A stretch of DNA of 32,897 nucleotides from UBA10001 sp964349095. GTDB taxonomy: Bacteria > Patescibacteriota > Patescibacteriia > Veblenbacterales > UBA10138. Positions 17,062-26,032 of this stretch are shown one piece after another. The stretch is from contig CAYGFD010000003.1 of the NCBI GenBank assembly GCA_964349095.1, positions 1 through 32,897 of the forward strand, given 5' to 3'. The position numbers were made by a program, and so were the translations under genes. The notes beneath the pieces are model-generated. The model worked only from the letters and a program-made list of their open reading frames with translations. It was not told where the DNA came from and ran no database searches. Numbering within the stretch: the stretch's first letter is position 1; every line of letters begins with the position of its first letter.

Positions 17062-18819
17062 GTGACTAGCTGGTGGTCGCATTTAAAACATCGACCAGTA
17101 CCAGTATCTATTACCAAAACCATCACTTCTAGTGAACTACGCCCATCTTGGCGTCAGGTAAAACTTTTACCAAAAACTTTAACAGTGAAGGAGGTGGTGT
17201 CTCTGTTTTTGTTTTTCATAATTTTTGTTATTTCAATCAGCGGTTTGGGTTGGAGATGGTATTTAAACAATTCTGAATTAATACCTAAAATTGGTGGTCA
17301 ATATCAAGAAGGTGTTGTTGGAACTATCAGATCCCTAAATCCTTTATTCAGCTCAGCCAATCAAGTTGATAAAAGCATATCGCAATTAATTTTTTCAGGA
17401 CTTTTCAAAACCAGTGGCAAAGAATTGATAAATGATTTAGCTGAATCTTATACCGTCAGCCCAGATGGAGAAAAATACACAATTACTTTAAAAAATAACT
17501 TGCTCTGGTCAGATGGCGCACCTTTAGACGCCGATGATGTCGTTTTCACGATTCAATTAATCCAAGATCAAAACATTAAAAGTCCGCTCGCTAGTAGCCT
17601 ACAAAATATTAAAGTAGAAAAGGTTGATAACCTAAACATCACACTTGAACTGGCCGAGCCTTTTGCACCATTTTTGACAACCCTTACTTTTGGAATTTTA
17701 CCTCGTCATATTTGGCAAGATATAACCCCAGCCAACTTCCTACTTTCAGAATATAATACCAAGCCGGTTAGTAACGGACCCTATCGTTTTAAAAACCTAA
17801 GCAGTGATCGAGACGGAAGCTTACGAAATTATGTTATAGAAATAAATCCTTATTATCACGATCCCAAACCTTATTTAAAAACTATCACTTTTAAATTCTA
17901 TCCAGATTTTGAAACGGCTATACAAGCCTTAAAAGACAATACTATTGATGGGTTGGGTGCAGTTCCTTTAGAAAGTTTGGCTGATATAAATTCACGTTTG
18001 TATTCAACTTACAAATTATTATTACCACAATACACTGCTATATTTTTTAATCCTCAAAACAACGCTTTATTAAAGGACCGAACATTCCGTCAGGCGCTAG
18101 CCGTGGCTATTAACAAAACAGAAATACTAGAGCAAGCGATAAAAGACAACGGCCGGGTAATTGACGGTGCTATTACAGAAGGCGCGCTAGGATACAACGA
18201 GGATATTAAAAAATATTCTTTTGACCCAGGTTGGGCTGAAGAACTATTAAATAAGCTTGGTTGGGAAAAGAAAGAAGATGGAATTCGATATAAAAAGGAT
18301 GAAAAATTGTCACTCACATTAACTATTCCAGAAAGGCAAGAATTTATCGCCGTGGCCAGTATGATAAAAAATTATTGGCAGGCAGTTGGGATTGATACCC
18401 AAATAAATATTGTGCCAATCTTCCAGTTACAAAGGGACGTTATTAATCCCAGACAATATCAACTTTTGATGGCAACAGAGGTCGTAGGTGTTGACCCTGA
18501 TCCATACGCATTTTGGCACTCATCACAAAACCTGGCGCCCGGCTTGAGCCTATCAATCTTTAATGACCCCCAAATTGATAAATCAGTTGAAGAAGCGCGC
18601 CGAACAATTGACAATAAGTTACGAGCGGCTAAGTATGCTGATTTCCAAGCAATTTTAGCTGACCAAGTGTATGCAATATTTCTCTATAGCCCGACCTTCT
18701 CTTACGTGTTGGACAAAGAAATTAAAGGTGTGGACATTAAAGAAATAAACTCTTCTGCCGATCGGTTTAATGACATTGGGAGTTGGTATAGATTAATGCA
18801 AAGAATTACGGCAGATTAA
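17062..18819 (+). CDS. ABC-transporter peptide-binding protein (SBP family 5), membrane-anchored
   Basis: Extracytoplasmic solute-binding protein of the OppA/DppA family; binds peptides or similar ligands for an ABC importer. 585 aa. An N-terminal basic cytoplasmic stretch (1-44) and one membrane helix (VVSLFLFFIIFVISISGLGW, about 45-64) anchor it; there is no lipobox cysteine. Family features follow: GTIRSLNPLF, AESYTVSPDGEKYTITLKNNLLWSDGAPLDADDVVFTI, PVSNGPYRF and the C-terminal DPDPYAFWHSSQ. The start is uncertain: GTG at 17062 is used, with no Shine-Dalgarno, but the frame is open back to the secG stop and an earlier unusual start is possible. No permease or ATPase gene is adjacent. Confidence 0.88.
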   Translation: MTSWWSHLKHRPVPVSITKTITSSELRPSWRQVKLLPKTLTVKEVVSLFLFFIIFVISISGLGWRWYLNNSELIPKIGGQYQEGVVGTIRSLNPLFSSANQVDKSISQLIFSGLFKTSGKELINDLAESYTVSPDGEKYTITLKNNLLWSDGAPLDADDVVFTIQLIQDQNIKSPLASSLQNIKVEKVDNLNITLELAEPFAPFLTTLTFGILPRHIWQDITPANFLLSEYNTKPVSNGPYRFKNLSSDRDGSLRNYVIEINPYYHDPKPYLKTITFKFYPDFETAIQALKDNTIDGLGAVPLESLADINSRLYSTYKLLLPQYTAIFFNPQNNALLKDRTFRQALAVAINKTEILEQAIKDNGRVIDGAITEGALGYNEDIKKYSFDPGWAEELLNKLGWEKKEDGIRYKKDEKLSLTLTIPERQEFIAVASMIKNYWQAVGIDTQINIVPIFQLQRDVINPRQYQLLMATEVVGVDPDPYAFWHSSQNLAPGLSLSIFNDPQIDKSVEEARRTIDNKLRAAKYADFQAILADQVYAIFLYSPTFSYVLDKEIKGVDIKEINSSADRFNDIGSWYRLMQRITAD

Positions 18820-18842
18820 TTACGCTAAATTAATTCAATATT

Positions 18843-18929
18843 GCCGGGATGGCGGAATTGGTATACGCGCTAGCCTTAGGAGCTAGTTCTCGCAAGAGAT
18901 TGGAGGTTCGAGTCCTCTTCCCGGCACCA
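18843..18929 (+). tRNA. tRNA-Leu (anticodon UAG)
   Basis: Class II tRNA of 87 nt: acceptor GCCGGGA/TCCCGGC, discriminator A, encoded CCA. The anticodon stem CTAGC/GCTAG surrounds CTTAGGA, giving anticodon TAG, which reads CUN. The variable arm is TTCTCGCAAGAGAT, and the T-arm is GAGG-TTCGAGT-CCTC. Confidence 0.97.
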
Positions 18930-19030
18930 GCACGTAAAGCGAGTGTCCTCGCCACGAGGCAAACATATTATTAATAAAACAGGTACCACTGAAAACTTAC
19001 AGTTTTACAGATACCCTAAGAAAGAAAATT

Positions 19031-20878
19031 ATGGATATAAAATTATTTGAAGCAACTAAAACGTCCTTAAAAGGCGGCAATCCCCGTCGACGTTTTTTTC
19101 ATAAGAAAGATCAACCAAAATTTAACCCTCGGCCACAAGGTAGACCTAGACCCCACTCTCCTACAACTCGATTACAACAACCGGGTGCTGTGGCGACTAC
19201 TAATACGGGTGAAATTAAATTAAGAATCATTCCCCTAGGTGGTCAAGAAGAAGTCGGCCGCAATATGACTGTATTTGAACTTGGAAACGATATCATCATA
19301 TTGGATATGGGCTTGCAGTTCCCAGAAGAAAACATGCCGGGAGTTGATTATATTATTCCAGATATTCGCTATTTGCGAGGAAAGGAAAAAAATATTCGCG
19401 GTGTAATTATCAGCCACGGGCACTTAGATCACATCGGCGCTATTCCCCACTTGATGCCTCGCCTTGGCTGGCCACCGGTTTATGCTAGTAAAATGACTTT
19501 GGCATTAGTGCGTAGACGTCTAGAAGAATATAAACTAGAAAGCCAGTTGCGTTCTCACGAGATAAAGTCAGTGAATGAAAAATTACAGCTCGGTTCATTT
19601 TCCCTGAGTTTCTTTGATGTTACTCACAGTATAATGGATGCTTTAGGAGTTATTATTCAAACCCCTATGATTAATGTCATCCACCCCGGAGATTGGCGAT
19701 ATGACAATAGCCCAGTAACCGGTCAGGCCACTGATTTCTCGCATTTGGCTAAATGGAATACCACTCAAACACCATCACTATTAATGATGGAAAGTTTGGG
19801 TTCCACGAAAGAAGGCCACCAAATGCCCGAACGGGAAGTCTATAGTAATATTCAAAAACTTATCGAGCGCACACCCGGTCGTATGATTATCGCAACCTTT
19901 GCTTCAATGGTTGAGCGAGTTGCTTGGATTATTGAAATTGCAGAACGACTAGGCAAAAAAGTAGCTCTTGATGGCTATTCTATGAAAACCAATATTGAAA
20001 TAGCTAAACAAGTTGGTTATGTAAAGTTCAAACCTAGCACCCTAATAGATATTAAGAAAATACACGATTACCCAGATAATAAGGTAATAATTGTCTGCAC
20101 TGGCGCACAGGGCGAAGATCGTGCCGTATTAATGAGAATCGCTAACCGCGAGCATAAGCAAATTAAACTACAACGCTCTGATACAATTATTTTCTCTTCC
20201 TCTGTCATTCCTGGAAATGAAAGAACAATCCAAAGATTAAAAGACTCACTCTATCGACAATGCGATAACGTAATCCATAAAGAGATAATGGGTGTACATG
20301 GTGGAGGACATGCTTTAATTGAAGATATTAAAATGCTTCTACGACAGGTTAGACCAAAATATTTCCTACCTGTTTACGCTAACCATTATTTATTAAAAGA
20401 AGGGGCTAAAGTAGCCGAATCAACTGGATTCCCAAAACAAAACATTTTCATTCTAGATAATGGCAGTGTGGCTGAAGTGACGAAGCGTGGATTGATAGTC
20501 GCCCCCCATAAAATTCCTATTGAACATGTTTTTGTCGACGGCTTAGGGGTTGGTGATGTTTCCAAAGTGGTTCTAAGGGATAGAGAAATACTTTCCGAAG
20601 ACGGCATGATGGTCATCATCGCGACGGTTGATAATAAGACTGGCGCGCTAGTTACTAGTCCAGATATAATTTCCCGTGGCTTTGTTTATATGAAAGACCA
20701 AAAAAAACTTATTGATGAAACCCGACAACATATTAAAAAACTTATCGCCGATCGGGGTAATAAAACCCTAAGCGACGATACCTTCTTAAAGGAAAAAATA
20801 AAACACGATATTGGTCAATTCTTATTTAAAAAAATACAGAGGCGCCCAATGATATTACCTGTTATAATAGAAGTATAA
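19031..20878 (+). CDS. rnj: Ribonuclease J
   Basis: Endo- and 5'-3' exoribonuclease for mRNA decay and RNA maturation. 615 aa. A basic, proline-rich N-terminal extension (about 1-60) with no fold is followed by the beta-lactamase-like domain: RIIPLGGQEEVGRNM, metal motif SHGHLDHIGAIPH (H129, H131, D133, H134), GDWRYDNSP and the beta-CASP segment. The C-terminal part has HVFVDGLGVGDV and ISRGFVY. A weak promoter-like CTGAAA-N17-TACCCT lies upstream, and a purine-rich AAGAAAG precedes the ATG. The stop is one base before the trpS ATG (TAATATG). RNase J is notable here because leaderless mRNAs appear frequent. Confidence 0.96.
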   Translation: MDIKLFEATKTSLKGGNPRRRFFHKKDQPKFNPRPQGRPRPHSPTTRLQQPGAVATTNTGEIKLRIIPLGGQEEVGRNMTVFELGNDIIILDMGLQFPEENMPGVDYIIPDIRYLRGKEKNIRGVIISHGHLDHIGAIPHLMPRLGWPPVYASKMTLALVRRRLEEYKLESQLRSHEIKSVNEKLQLGSFSLSFFDVTHSIMDALGVIIQTPMINVIHPGDWRYDNSPVTGQATDFSHLAKWNTTQTPSLLMMESLGSTKEGHQMPEREVYSNIQKLIERTPGRMIIATFASMVERVAWIIEIAERLGKKVALDGYSMKTNIEIAKQVGYVKFKPSTLIDIKKIHDYPDNKVIIVCTGAQGEDRAVLMRIANREHKQIKLQRSDTIIFSSSVIPGNERTIQRLKDSLYRQCDNVIHKEIMGVHGGGHALIEDIKMLLRQVRPKYFLPVYANHYLLKEGAKVAESTGFPKQNIFILDNGSVAEVTKRGLIVAPHKIPIEHVFVDGLGVGDVSKVVLRDREILSEDGMMVIIATVDNKTGALVTSPDIISRGFVYMKDQKKLIDETRQHIKKLIADRGNKTLSDDTFLKEKIKHDIGQFLFKKIQRRPMILPVIIEV

Positions 20879-20879
20879 T

Positions 20880-21872
20880 ATGACATTACCTATAAAAAAG
20901 ACGATTCTTTCAGGCATTCAACCTTCGGGTGAACTTCACCTAGGAAATTATCTGGGTGCACTGCAAAATTGGGTGTTACTACAAGAAAATAATACATGTT
21001 TCTTTTGTATTGTGGATTTACACGCCATCACCGTCTCGTACGAACCAAAAGAATTACCCAAAAAAATATTTGAATTAACTCTTGATTACTTAGCTGCCGG
21101 CATTGACCCGGAAAAATCTTCGCTATTTATTCAATCTCAAGTCCCTGCCCATACTGAGTTGGCGTGGTTACTAAACACCATCACACCTCTGGGAGACTTG
21201 GAGAGAATGACTCAATTCAAAGATAAAGCCGAACAACAAAAAGGTATTAACGCTGGTCTACTTAACTACCCAGTATTAATGGCCGCTGATATTTTACTTT
21301 ATCAACCTGACTTAGTACCGGTTGGTGAAGACCAATACCAACATCTAGAATTAACTAGAACGATCGCCCGTAAGTTTAATAGTTTATTTGGTGATTATTT
21401 CAAAGAGCCAAAAACATACGAAGCATCAGTTCCTAGGGTAATGTCACTAGCAGATCCAAATAAAAAAATGTCTAAGTCTCTGGGAGCAGCTCACTATATT
21501 GCTTTATCAGATAGCCCAGAAATAGTTAGAAAGAAAATATCAAAGGCCGTTACCGACGTTGGTATTGCAATAGCTGGGCAGAAATCTGGCGGACGAAATT
21601 TATTAGACTTATACAAGAACCTTTCCACTGATCGCGATAAAAAGAAGGAACTAGAAGCGTTATATCAGGCTGGAGAACTAAAGTATTCTGAATTTAAACC
21701 CCTACTAGCTGAAACAATAATTGAGGTATTAAAACCAATCCAAGCCAAGCGGGCTGAATTAGCAAAAGACCCAAATAAGATAAAAAAGATTTTAGAAAAG
21801 GGACGAATAGAGGCTGAGGTCGTTGCTAATAAAACCCTCAGAGAAGTTAAAGAAAAAATGGGATTGTTGTAA
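20880..21872 (+). CDS. trpS: Tryptophanyl-tRNA synthetase
   Basis: Class I synthetase charging tRNA-Trp. 330 aa, normal length. It has SGIQPSGELHLGNYLGALQ (HIGH-type site at about 20-25), the Trp-binding helix region with YPVLMAADILLYQ and VPVGEDQYQHLELTR, and KKMSKSLG (KMSKS at 196-200). It starts one base after the rnj stop, with no Shine-Dalgarno, so it is probably translated by coupling. A TATAAT at 20863-20868 inside the end of rnj might also start transcripts 5 bases before the ATG. Confidence 0.97.
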   Translation: MTLPIKKTILSGIQPSGELHLGNYLGALQNWVLLQENNTCFFCIVDLHAITVSYEPKELPKKIFELTLDYLAAGIDPEKSSLFIQSQVPAHTELAWLLNTITPLGDLERMTQFKDKAEQQKGINAGLLNYPVLMAADILLYQPDLVPVGEDQYQHLELTRTIARKFNSLFGDYFKEPKTYEASVPRVMSLADPNKKMSKSLGAAHYIALSDSPEIVRKKISKAVTDVGIAIAGQKSGGRNLLDLYKNLSTDRDKKKELEALYQAGELKYSEFKPLLAETIIEVLKPIQAKRAELAKDPNKIKKILEKGRIEAEVVANKTLREVKEKMGLL

Positions 21873-21888
21873 AACATTAATAACTAAA

Positions 21889-21915
21889 AACACCGGATTA
21901 AACCGGTGTTTTTTT
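21889..21915. terminator. Terminator between trpS and the 2-hydroxyacid dehydrogenase gene
   Basis: AACACCGG and CCGGTGTT form a perfect 8-bp stem with loop ATTAAA, A-tract before and T-tract after. It ends rnj-trpS (plus) and may also serve the convergent minus-strand operon. Confidence 0.92.
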
Positions 21916-21924
21916 ATAAAAAAT

Positions 21925-22932
21925 TTAGCTATTTACCTCATTTATTATTTTACCGTCCAAATAGGCTTTTATATTATCAATTGTTGTATCGAGGATTCTT
22001 AATATTGCCTCTTGGCTATTGAAAGCATTATGTGGAGTGATAATAACGTCATCGCGCCCTAGTAAGACATGATCGGCAATCAATAATTTTAAATCGCATT
22101 TCTTTTGAAATTCAGGGCTCAATAACTCGCTCTCCTCTTTTATTCCACACTCTTCTTCCAAAACGTCTAAACCCGCCCCGGCTAATAAACCATCTTTTAA
22201 CGCGTCTATTAAAGCCATGGTATCTATTAACCCCCCCCGAGCGGTATTCACTAGAACAGATCCTTTTTTAATTAACCTCATATTTTCTTTATTTAAAATA
22301 TGATGAGTTTTCTCATTATAAGGCGCGTGTAACGTAATAACATCTGCTTCCTTTAATAACGCATCTAAAGAGTGGTATTCAAAACCTAATTCTTTAGCTA
22401 AACTTTCGTTTGGTTTTGGATCAAAAACAACCACCTTCATTTCAAAGGCTTTGGCGATTTTTACAACGTGTTGACCAATATGACCACAACCTACTACACC
22501 TAAAATTTTTCCCTTTAAATCAAACCCCCGTAATCCATCAATAGAAAAATCACCCTTTTCGGTTCTTTCGTAAGATTGAAATATTTTTCTAGATAAAGCG
22601 AGTATTAAAGCCCAAGTATGTTCGGCCACTGTATTTTCTCCATAAAAAGGAACATTTACCACTCGTACCCCGCGTTTTGTGCACTCCTTAATATCAACAT
22701 GATCAAAACCAGTAGAGCGAGTGGCTATCAACTTAATATCTGGTATTTTTTCTAACAATTCCGCGGTTACTGGTGTATAAATAAACGGTGATAAGATATC
22801 AACCTTTTTAAAACTATCATAATCTTGATTCTGCAACGGTCGGCGGATCAAAGTTATGTTGTGCCCAGGAAGACTGTTTTTAATATGCTCCTCTTCCCAA
22901 CCTTCTAATTCTGTAAAAACTATATTTGCCAT
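21925..22932 (-). CDS. D-isomer-specific 2-hydroxyacid dehydrogenase (D-lactate dehydrogenase type)
   Basis: NAD-dependent oxidoreductase, probably reducing pyruvate to D-lactate or acting on a similar 2-keto acid. 335 aa. The nucleotide-binding motif is GVVGCGHIGQHV (GxGxxG at 148-153). Catalytic residues are Arg232 (NTARGGLID), a Glu at about 259-261 (DVLEEE) and His301 (ITPHNAF). The preserved substrate-domain pattern RSTGFDHVD and FYGENTVAEHTW favours the D-lactate dehydrogenase branch. In a fermentative, reduced genome it could recycle NADH. Last gene of the cluster, two bases after murI. Exact substrate cannot be told from sequence. Confidence 0.9.
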   Translation of the reverse strand: MANIVFTELEGWEEEHIKNSLPGHNITLIRRPLQNQDYDSFKKVDILSPFIYTPVTAELLEKIPDIKLIATRSTGFDHVDIKECTKRGVRVVNVPFYGENTVAEHTWALILALSRKIFQSYERTEKGDFSIDGLRGFDLKGKILGVVGCGHIGQHVVKIAKAFEMKVVVFDPKPNESLAKELGFEYHSLDALLKEADVITLHAPYNEKTHHILNKENMRLIKKGSVLVNTARGGLIDTMALIDALKDGLLAGAGLDVLEEECGIKEESELLSPEFQKKCDLKLLIADHVLLGRDDVIITPHNAFNSQEAILRILDTTIDNIKAYLDGKIINEVNS

Positions 22933-22934
22933 AA

Positions 22935-23702
22935 TTATAATGTTACTTTCTCTAATTTAATTTTACGCTTTAACCACAATTCCGCAATCTTTTGAAAATG
23001 TGGAGTGACATCGGAAACATAAAACCGACTCTCACCAACCAACGGCTTGGTATCTGGGTTATCATCTAAATAACTCTGCAACGCTATTGCAGTCTCTTCC
23101 GCTGGATCAATAATTGTAACCCGCTTACCAGCGCGTGGTGTAATGACTTTTTTAAGCAAAGGGTAATGCGTACAGGCCAGAACCAAACTATCAACCTGCT
23201 GCTGTTTTAATGGTTGTAAATAAGCTTTCACTATTCTTTTTGCCTCTGGTTTGTCTAACCAATTTTCCTCAACTAAGGGGACTAACAACGGCGCCGATTC
23301 TTGAAAAACTTTAAAACCACTAAGCAATGAAGGATAGATATTACTTCCCACTAAGGCACGGGTACCAATAATACCCACTCTCTTTTTTTTACTAACTTCC
23401 TTAACCTTGCTAACTGCTGGGGTAATCACTTCAAAAATCGGCACTTTAGGAAACTTTTTTCTCAACGCTTCCATTCCAACGGCTGATACAGTATTGCATG
23501 CCACTACTAATATTGTGGCTCCCTGTTTAATTAAAAATTCAGCTATTTCAACACCGTATCCGCTTACCACTTCAGCACTTTTATTGCCATATGGGGTTCT
23601 GGCAGTATCGCCAAAATAAATTAACGGCATTGATGGCAACCTTTCCCAAATTGCCTTAACAACGGTTAAACCTCCTATACCTGAATCAAAAGCACCTATC
23701 AT
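22935..23702 (-). CDS. murI: Glutamate racemase
   Basis: Makes D-glutamate for peptidoglycan. 255 aa. The N-terminal motif IGAFDSGIGGLTVVKAI and the two catalytic cysteines, Cys69 (VVACNTVSA) and Cys177 (LACTHYPLL), are present, as is YFGDTARTPYG. It starts one base after the phosphohexomutase stop (TAATATG). It sits with envelope genes (bactofilin-like, phosphohexomutase), consistent with cell-wall synthesis. Confidence 0.97.
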   Translation of the reverse strand: MIGAFDSGIGGLTVVKAIWERLPSMPLIYFGDTARTPYGNKSAEVVSGYGVEIAEFLIKQGATILVVACNTVSAVGMEALRKKFPKVPIFEVITPAVSKVKEVSKKKRVGIIGTRALVGSNIYPSLLSGFKVFQESAPLLVPLVEENWLDKPEAKRIVKAYLQPLKQQQVDSLVLACTHYPLLKKVITPRAGKRVTIIDPAEETAIALQSYLDDNPDTKPLVGESRFYVSDVTPHFQKIAELWLKRKIKLEKVTL

Positions 23703-23703
23703 A

Positions 23704-25032
23704 TTAATTAAATAGACTTAAAACCTCTGCCTTTTTTTCTTCCAAAATTTTTGGATTGTTGGCCTCTAAAGTTACTCTCAGGAGTGGCTCGGTATTTGAT
23801 GGCCGAACATTGACCCACCAATCATCATATTCAACAGTGACTCCGTCAAGCTCATCTATTTTAGATCCAACAAAGTGTCTTTTTACTCTGTTTATTGCTT
23901 CTAGTTTATTTTCAACTAATAAATTTATTTCTGGTAATTTAATATAGGGCGAATAATCTGCGACTAATTGTGATAATTTTTTCCCTTCAGTGCTCAAAAA
24001 TTCCAATACCATCAAGGCTGCAATAAACCCCGAATCAGAGAAATAATTATCCCTAAAAGAGTAATGAGCCGACAGCTCACCGCCCATTATTCCACCTTTT
24101 TCTCTTAGAGCCGCCGTAACATTAACGTAGCCAACTGCGGTACGCAGAGGGTTGCCTCCCCATTTATTTATAAATTCTGGAACAGCTTTAGAGCAAATTA
24201 AATTATACGCAATGGCCGCTCCAGGCTCGCGTTTTAAAAATTCCTTTGCTAATAACAGCAGTGTTACATCTGCGGAAACAAATTTACCGTTTTCATCTAA
24301 AAAGAAAACTCGGTCCGTGTCACCGTCAAACATTATACCGATATCGGCACCAACCTCCACAATCTTTTTAGCTATCATTTCTGACGCTCCTGGTAGAAGA
24401 GGGTTCGATTGGCGGTTAGGAAATGCGCCATCGAGTTCAAAAAACATAGGAGTTAACGCGAATGGCAAATTTTCAAATAATTTGGGTATCACCTTACCCG
24501 CCATCCCATTACCAGCATCGACTACGACCTTAAGAGGTTTAAGTTCAGATGTTTTTACGAAGGATAAAAGGTGGTTTATAAAATCTGACCAAATATCTTT
24601 TTCATTCACTTCACCAATTTTACTCGCTGAGGACTCACCTACCTTGTTTACCAGTTCTGCCAAATCTTTTCCGCGTACCCACTGCATCCCTTTTTTAATA
24701 ATTTTTAAACCATTATATTCCGGCGGATTGTGCGAAGCAGTTATCATCACGCCAGCATCATAATTAAACTTACCAACAGAAAAATAAACAGCGTCAATTG
24801 GCACCTCACCAATATCATGCACTATCGCACCGGCCATCACCAATCCTTCTAGCAAAGCCTTGTGTAAAGCGGGAGAAGATAACCTCATATCTCGCCCCAC
24901 TACAACCTTACCGCCGGGAACAAAATCAGCCACTACTCGACCAATAAGTTTAACCGCTTCCTCATTAAGCTCCGACGGGTAAATACCCCTAACATCGTAT
25001 GACTTAAAAATGCTTTCTGACCAGCTTGCCAT
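23704..25032 (-). CDS. Phosphomannomutase/phosphoglucomutase
   Basis: Interconverts hexose 6- and 1-phosphates to feed nucleotide-sugar and surface-glycan synthesis. 442 aa from the ATG at 25032. The alpha-D-phosphohexomutase motifs are all present: catalytic serine loop GVMITASHNPPEYNG (Ser100), metal loop FDGDTDRVF (236-241), sugar loop GGELSAH (317-323) and phosphate loop RPSNTEPLLR. The start is 3 bases from the N gap, so its ribosome site and any upstream extension are hidden, but the N-terminus SIFKSYDVRGIYP is as expected for a complete protein. The open frame through the gap into the bactofilin-like gene is an artefact. Confidence 0.95.
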   Translation of the reverse strand: MASWSESIFKSYDVRGIYPSELNEEAVKLIGRVVADFVPGGKVVVGRDMRLSSPALHKALLEGLVMAGAIVHDIGEVPIDAVYFSVGKFNYDAGVMITASHNPPEYNGLKIIKKGMQWVRGKDLAELVNKVGESSASKIGEVNEKDIWSDFINHLLSFVKTSELKPLKVVVDAGNGMAGKVIPKLFENLPFALTPMFFELDGAFPNRQSNPLLPGASEMIAKKIVEVGADIGIMFDGDTDRVFFLDENGKFVSADVTLLLLAKEFLKREPGAAIAYNLICSKAVPEFINKWGGNPLRTAVGYVNVTAALREKGGIMGGELSAHYSFRDNYFSDSGFIAALMVLEFLSTEGKKLSQLVADYSPYIKLPEINLLVENKLEAINRVKRHFVGSKIDELDGVTVEYDDWWVNVRPSNTEPLLRVTLEANNPKILEEKKAEVLSLFN

Positions 25033-25035
25033 TAA

Positions 25036-25135
25036 NNNNNNNNNNNNNNNNNNNNNNNNNNNNNNNNNNNNNNNNNNNNNNNNNNNNNNNNNNNNNNNNN
25101 NNNNNNNNNNNNNNNNNNNNNNNNNNNNNNNNNNN
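25036..25135. other. Assembly gap of 100 N
   Basis: Exactly 100 N, the conventional filler for a gap of unknown length. It removes the 3' end of the bactofilin-like gene and whatever lies between it and the phosphohexomutase gene. Confidence 0.99.
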
Positions 25136-25947
25136 ACAATTAACCAAACGAGTCCCCATCCAATTTTTAACCACGGCTTTTCAAACGCCTCCACAGCGAC
25201 TTGTTTGACCAACTTAGGCACTATTCCAACGAACAAGGAAGCAACCGCAATCAGTGAAAATATAGAAATCAACCAACCCAACCAATTAGTTCCAGCGTGC
25301 CGACGGTTGTAAGTATAAGGATTATATTTAACATCACCACTTATTTGAGCACCACTGGCAATTTCAGCTTCTTTAACAGATTTATATTCTAAACCACCCA
25401 ATATCGCAGACTCTCTGACTTTTAAACCACCCTCCCGATCAATATTTAACTTCATCTGCCCACCAACTGTCCCGGCTACTATGGCATCACCCACTCCCGC
25501 ATCAACATTACCTTTGATTGCCCCACGCATATCTAACGCTCCAGTCATAACCGAAACGTGTCCAGAAATATTTGAAGTTTCGCTAACGATTAACGTGCCT
25601 GACAAGACTGATACATTTTTAGTAACCGGACCGCTGATATCTACCGTTCCACCAATTGCCCTGACGTTACCATTAACTTTTCCAGTAATCCTAATGTTGC
25701 CACCAACCGCCAAGACGTCGCCGCCAACCTCTCCAGAGATAACGATGTTGCCACCTGCCAGATACACATCACTTTCCACTTTGCCTGCAATTTCAATTGT
25801 GGCTGCAGCATTGTAATAATTTCCAACGATCACCTGATCTTTGGGAATATATACGTCCTTATTGTTCTTACCCCCTGCCAAAGCAGTAAAAGTGACTCCA
25901 AATAAACTCACGATGACCAGTATAGAAATCAATATTTTACGTATCAT
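25136..25947 (-). CDS. Bactofilin-like polymer-forming envelope protein, 3' end lost in gap
   Basis: 270 residues are visible. A signal peptide (MIRKILISILVIVSLFGVTFTALA, shown here only as residues 1-24) is followed by a region (about 40-190) of short repeats such as GNIVISGEVGGDVLAVGGNI and GNVRAIGGTVDISG, the right-handed beta-helix pattern of bactofilins/polymer-forming proteins. After a loop there is at least one membrane helix (about 222-243) and the start of another. With a signal peptide the repeats lie outside the membrane, unlike cytoplasmic bactofilins. Likely a surface or envelope scaffold. The gap truncates the C-terminal membrane part. First visible gene of the cluster with phosphohexomutase and murI. 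Confidence 0.85.
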
Positions 25948-26004
25948 ATAAAATAAAAAATGATTAATACCCTTATTTTACAGTATTTTCTTGATTTTGA
26001 AAAG

Positions 26005-26032
26005 AAAAAGGCGCTTATTATTTACAAGCGCC
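26005..26032 (-). terminator. Terminator of the 236-aa gene
   Basis: On the minus strand GGCGCTT and AAGCGCC form a 7-bp stem with a 9-nt loop, followed by TTTTTCTTT. The stem includes the last codons and the stop of the gene. Confidence 0.85.

Noticed and set aside
18945..18962. Hairpin CCTCG-CCA-CGAGG after tRNA-Leu
   Set aside because: Only 5 bp and no T-tract, so it is not supported as a terminator.
24152..24763. A 203-codon plus-strand frame opposite the phosphohexomutase gene
   Set aside because: It is an antisense shadow: the minus-strand frame encodes all phosphohexomutase motifs, and this one has no ribosome site or recognisable domain.
23704..25947. One long open frame joining the bactofilin-like protein and the phosphohexomutase
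   Set aside because: The frame is continuous only because the 100 N contain no stop; both parts are complete, distinct families and the gap length is unknown.
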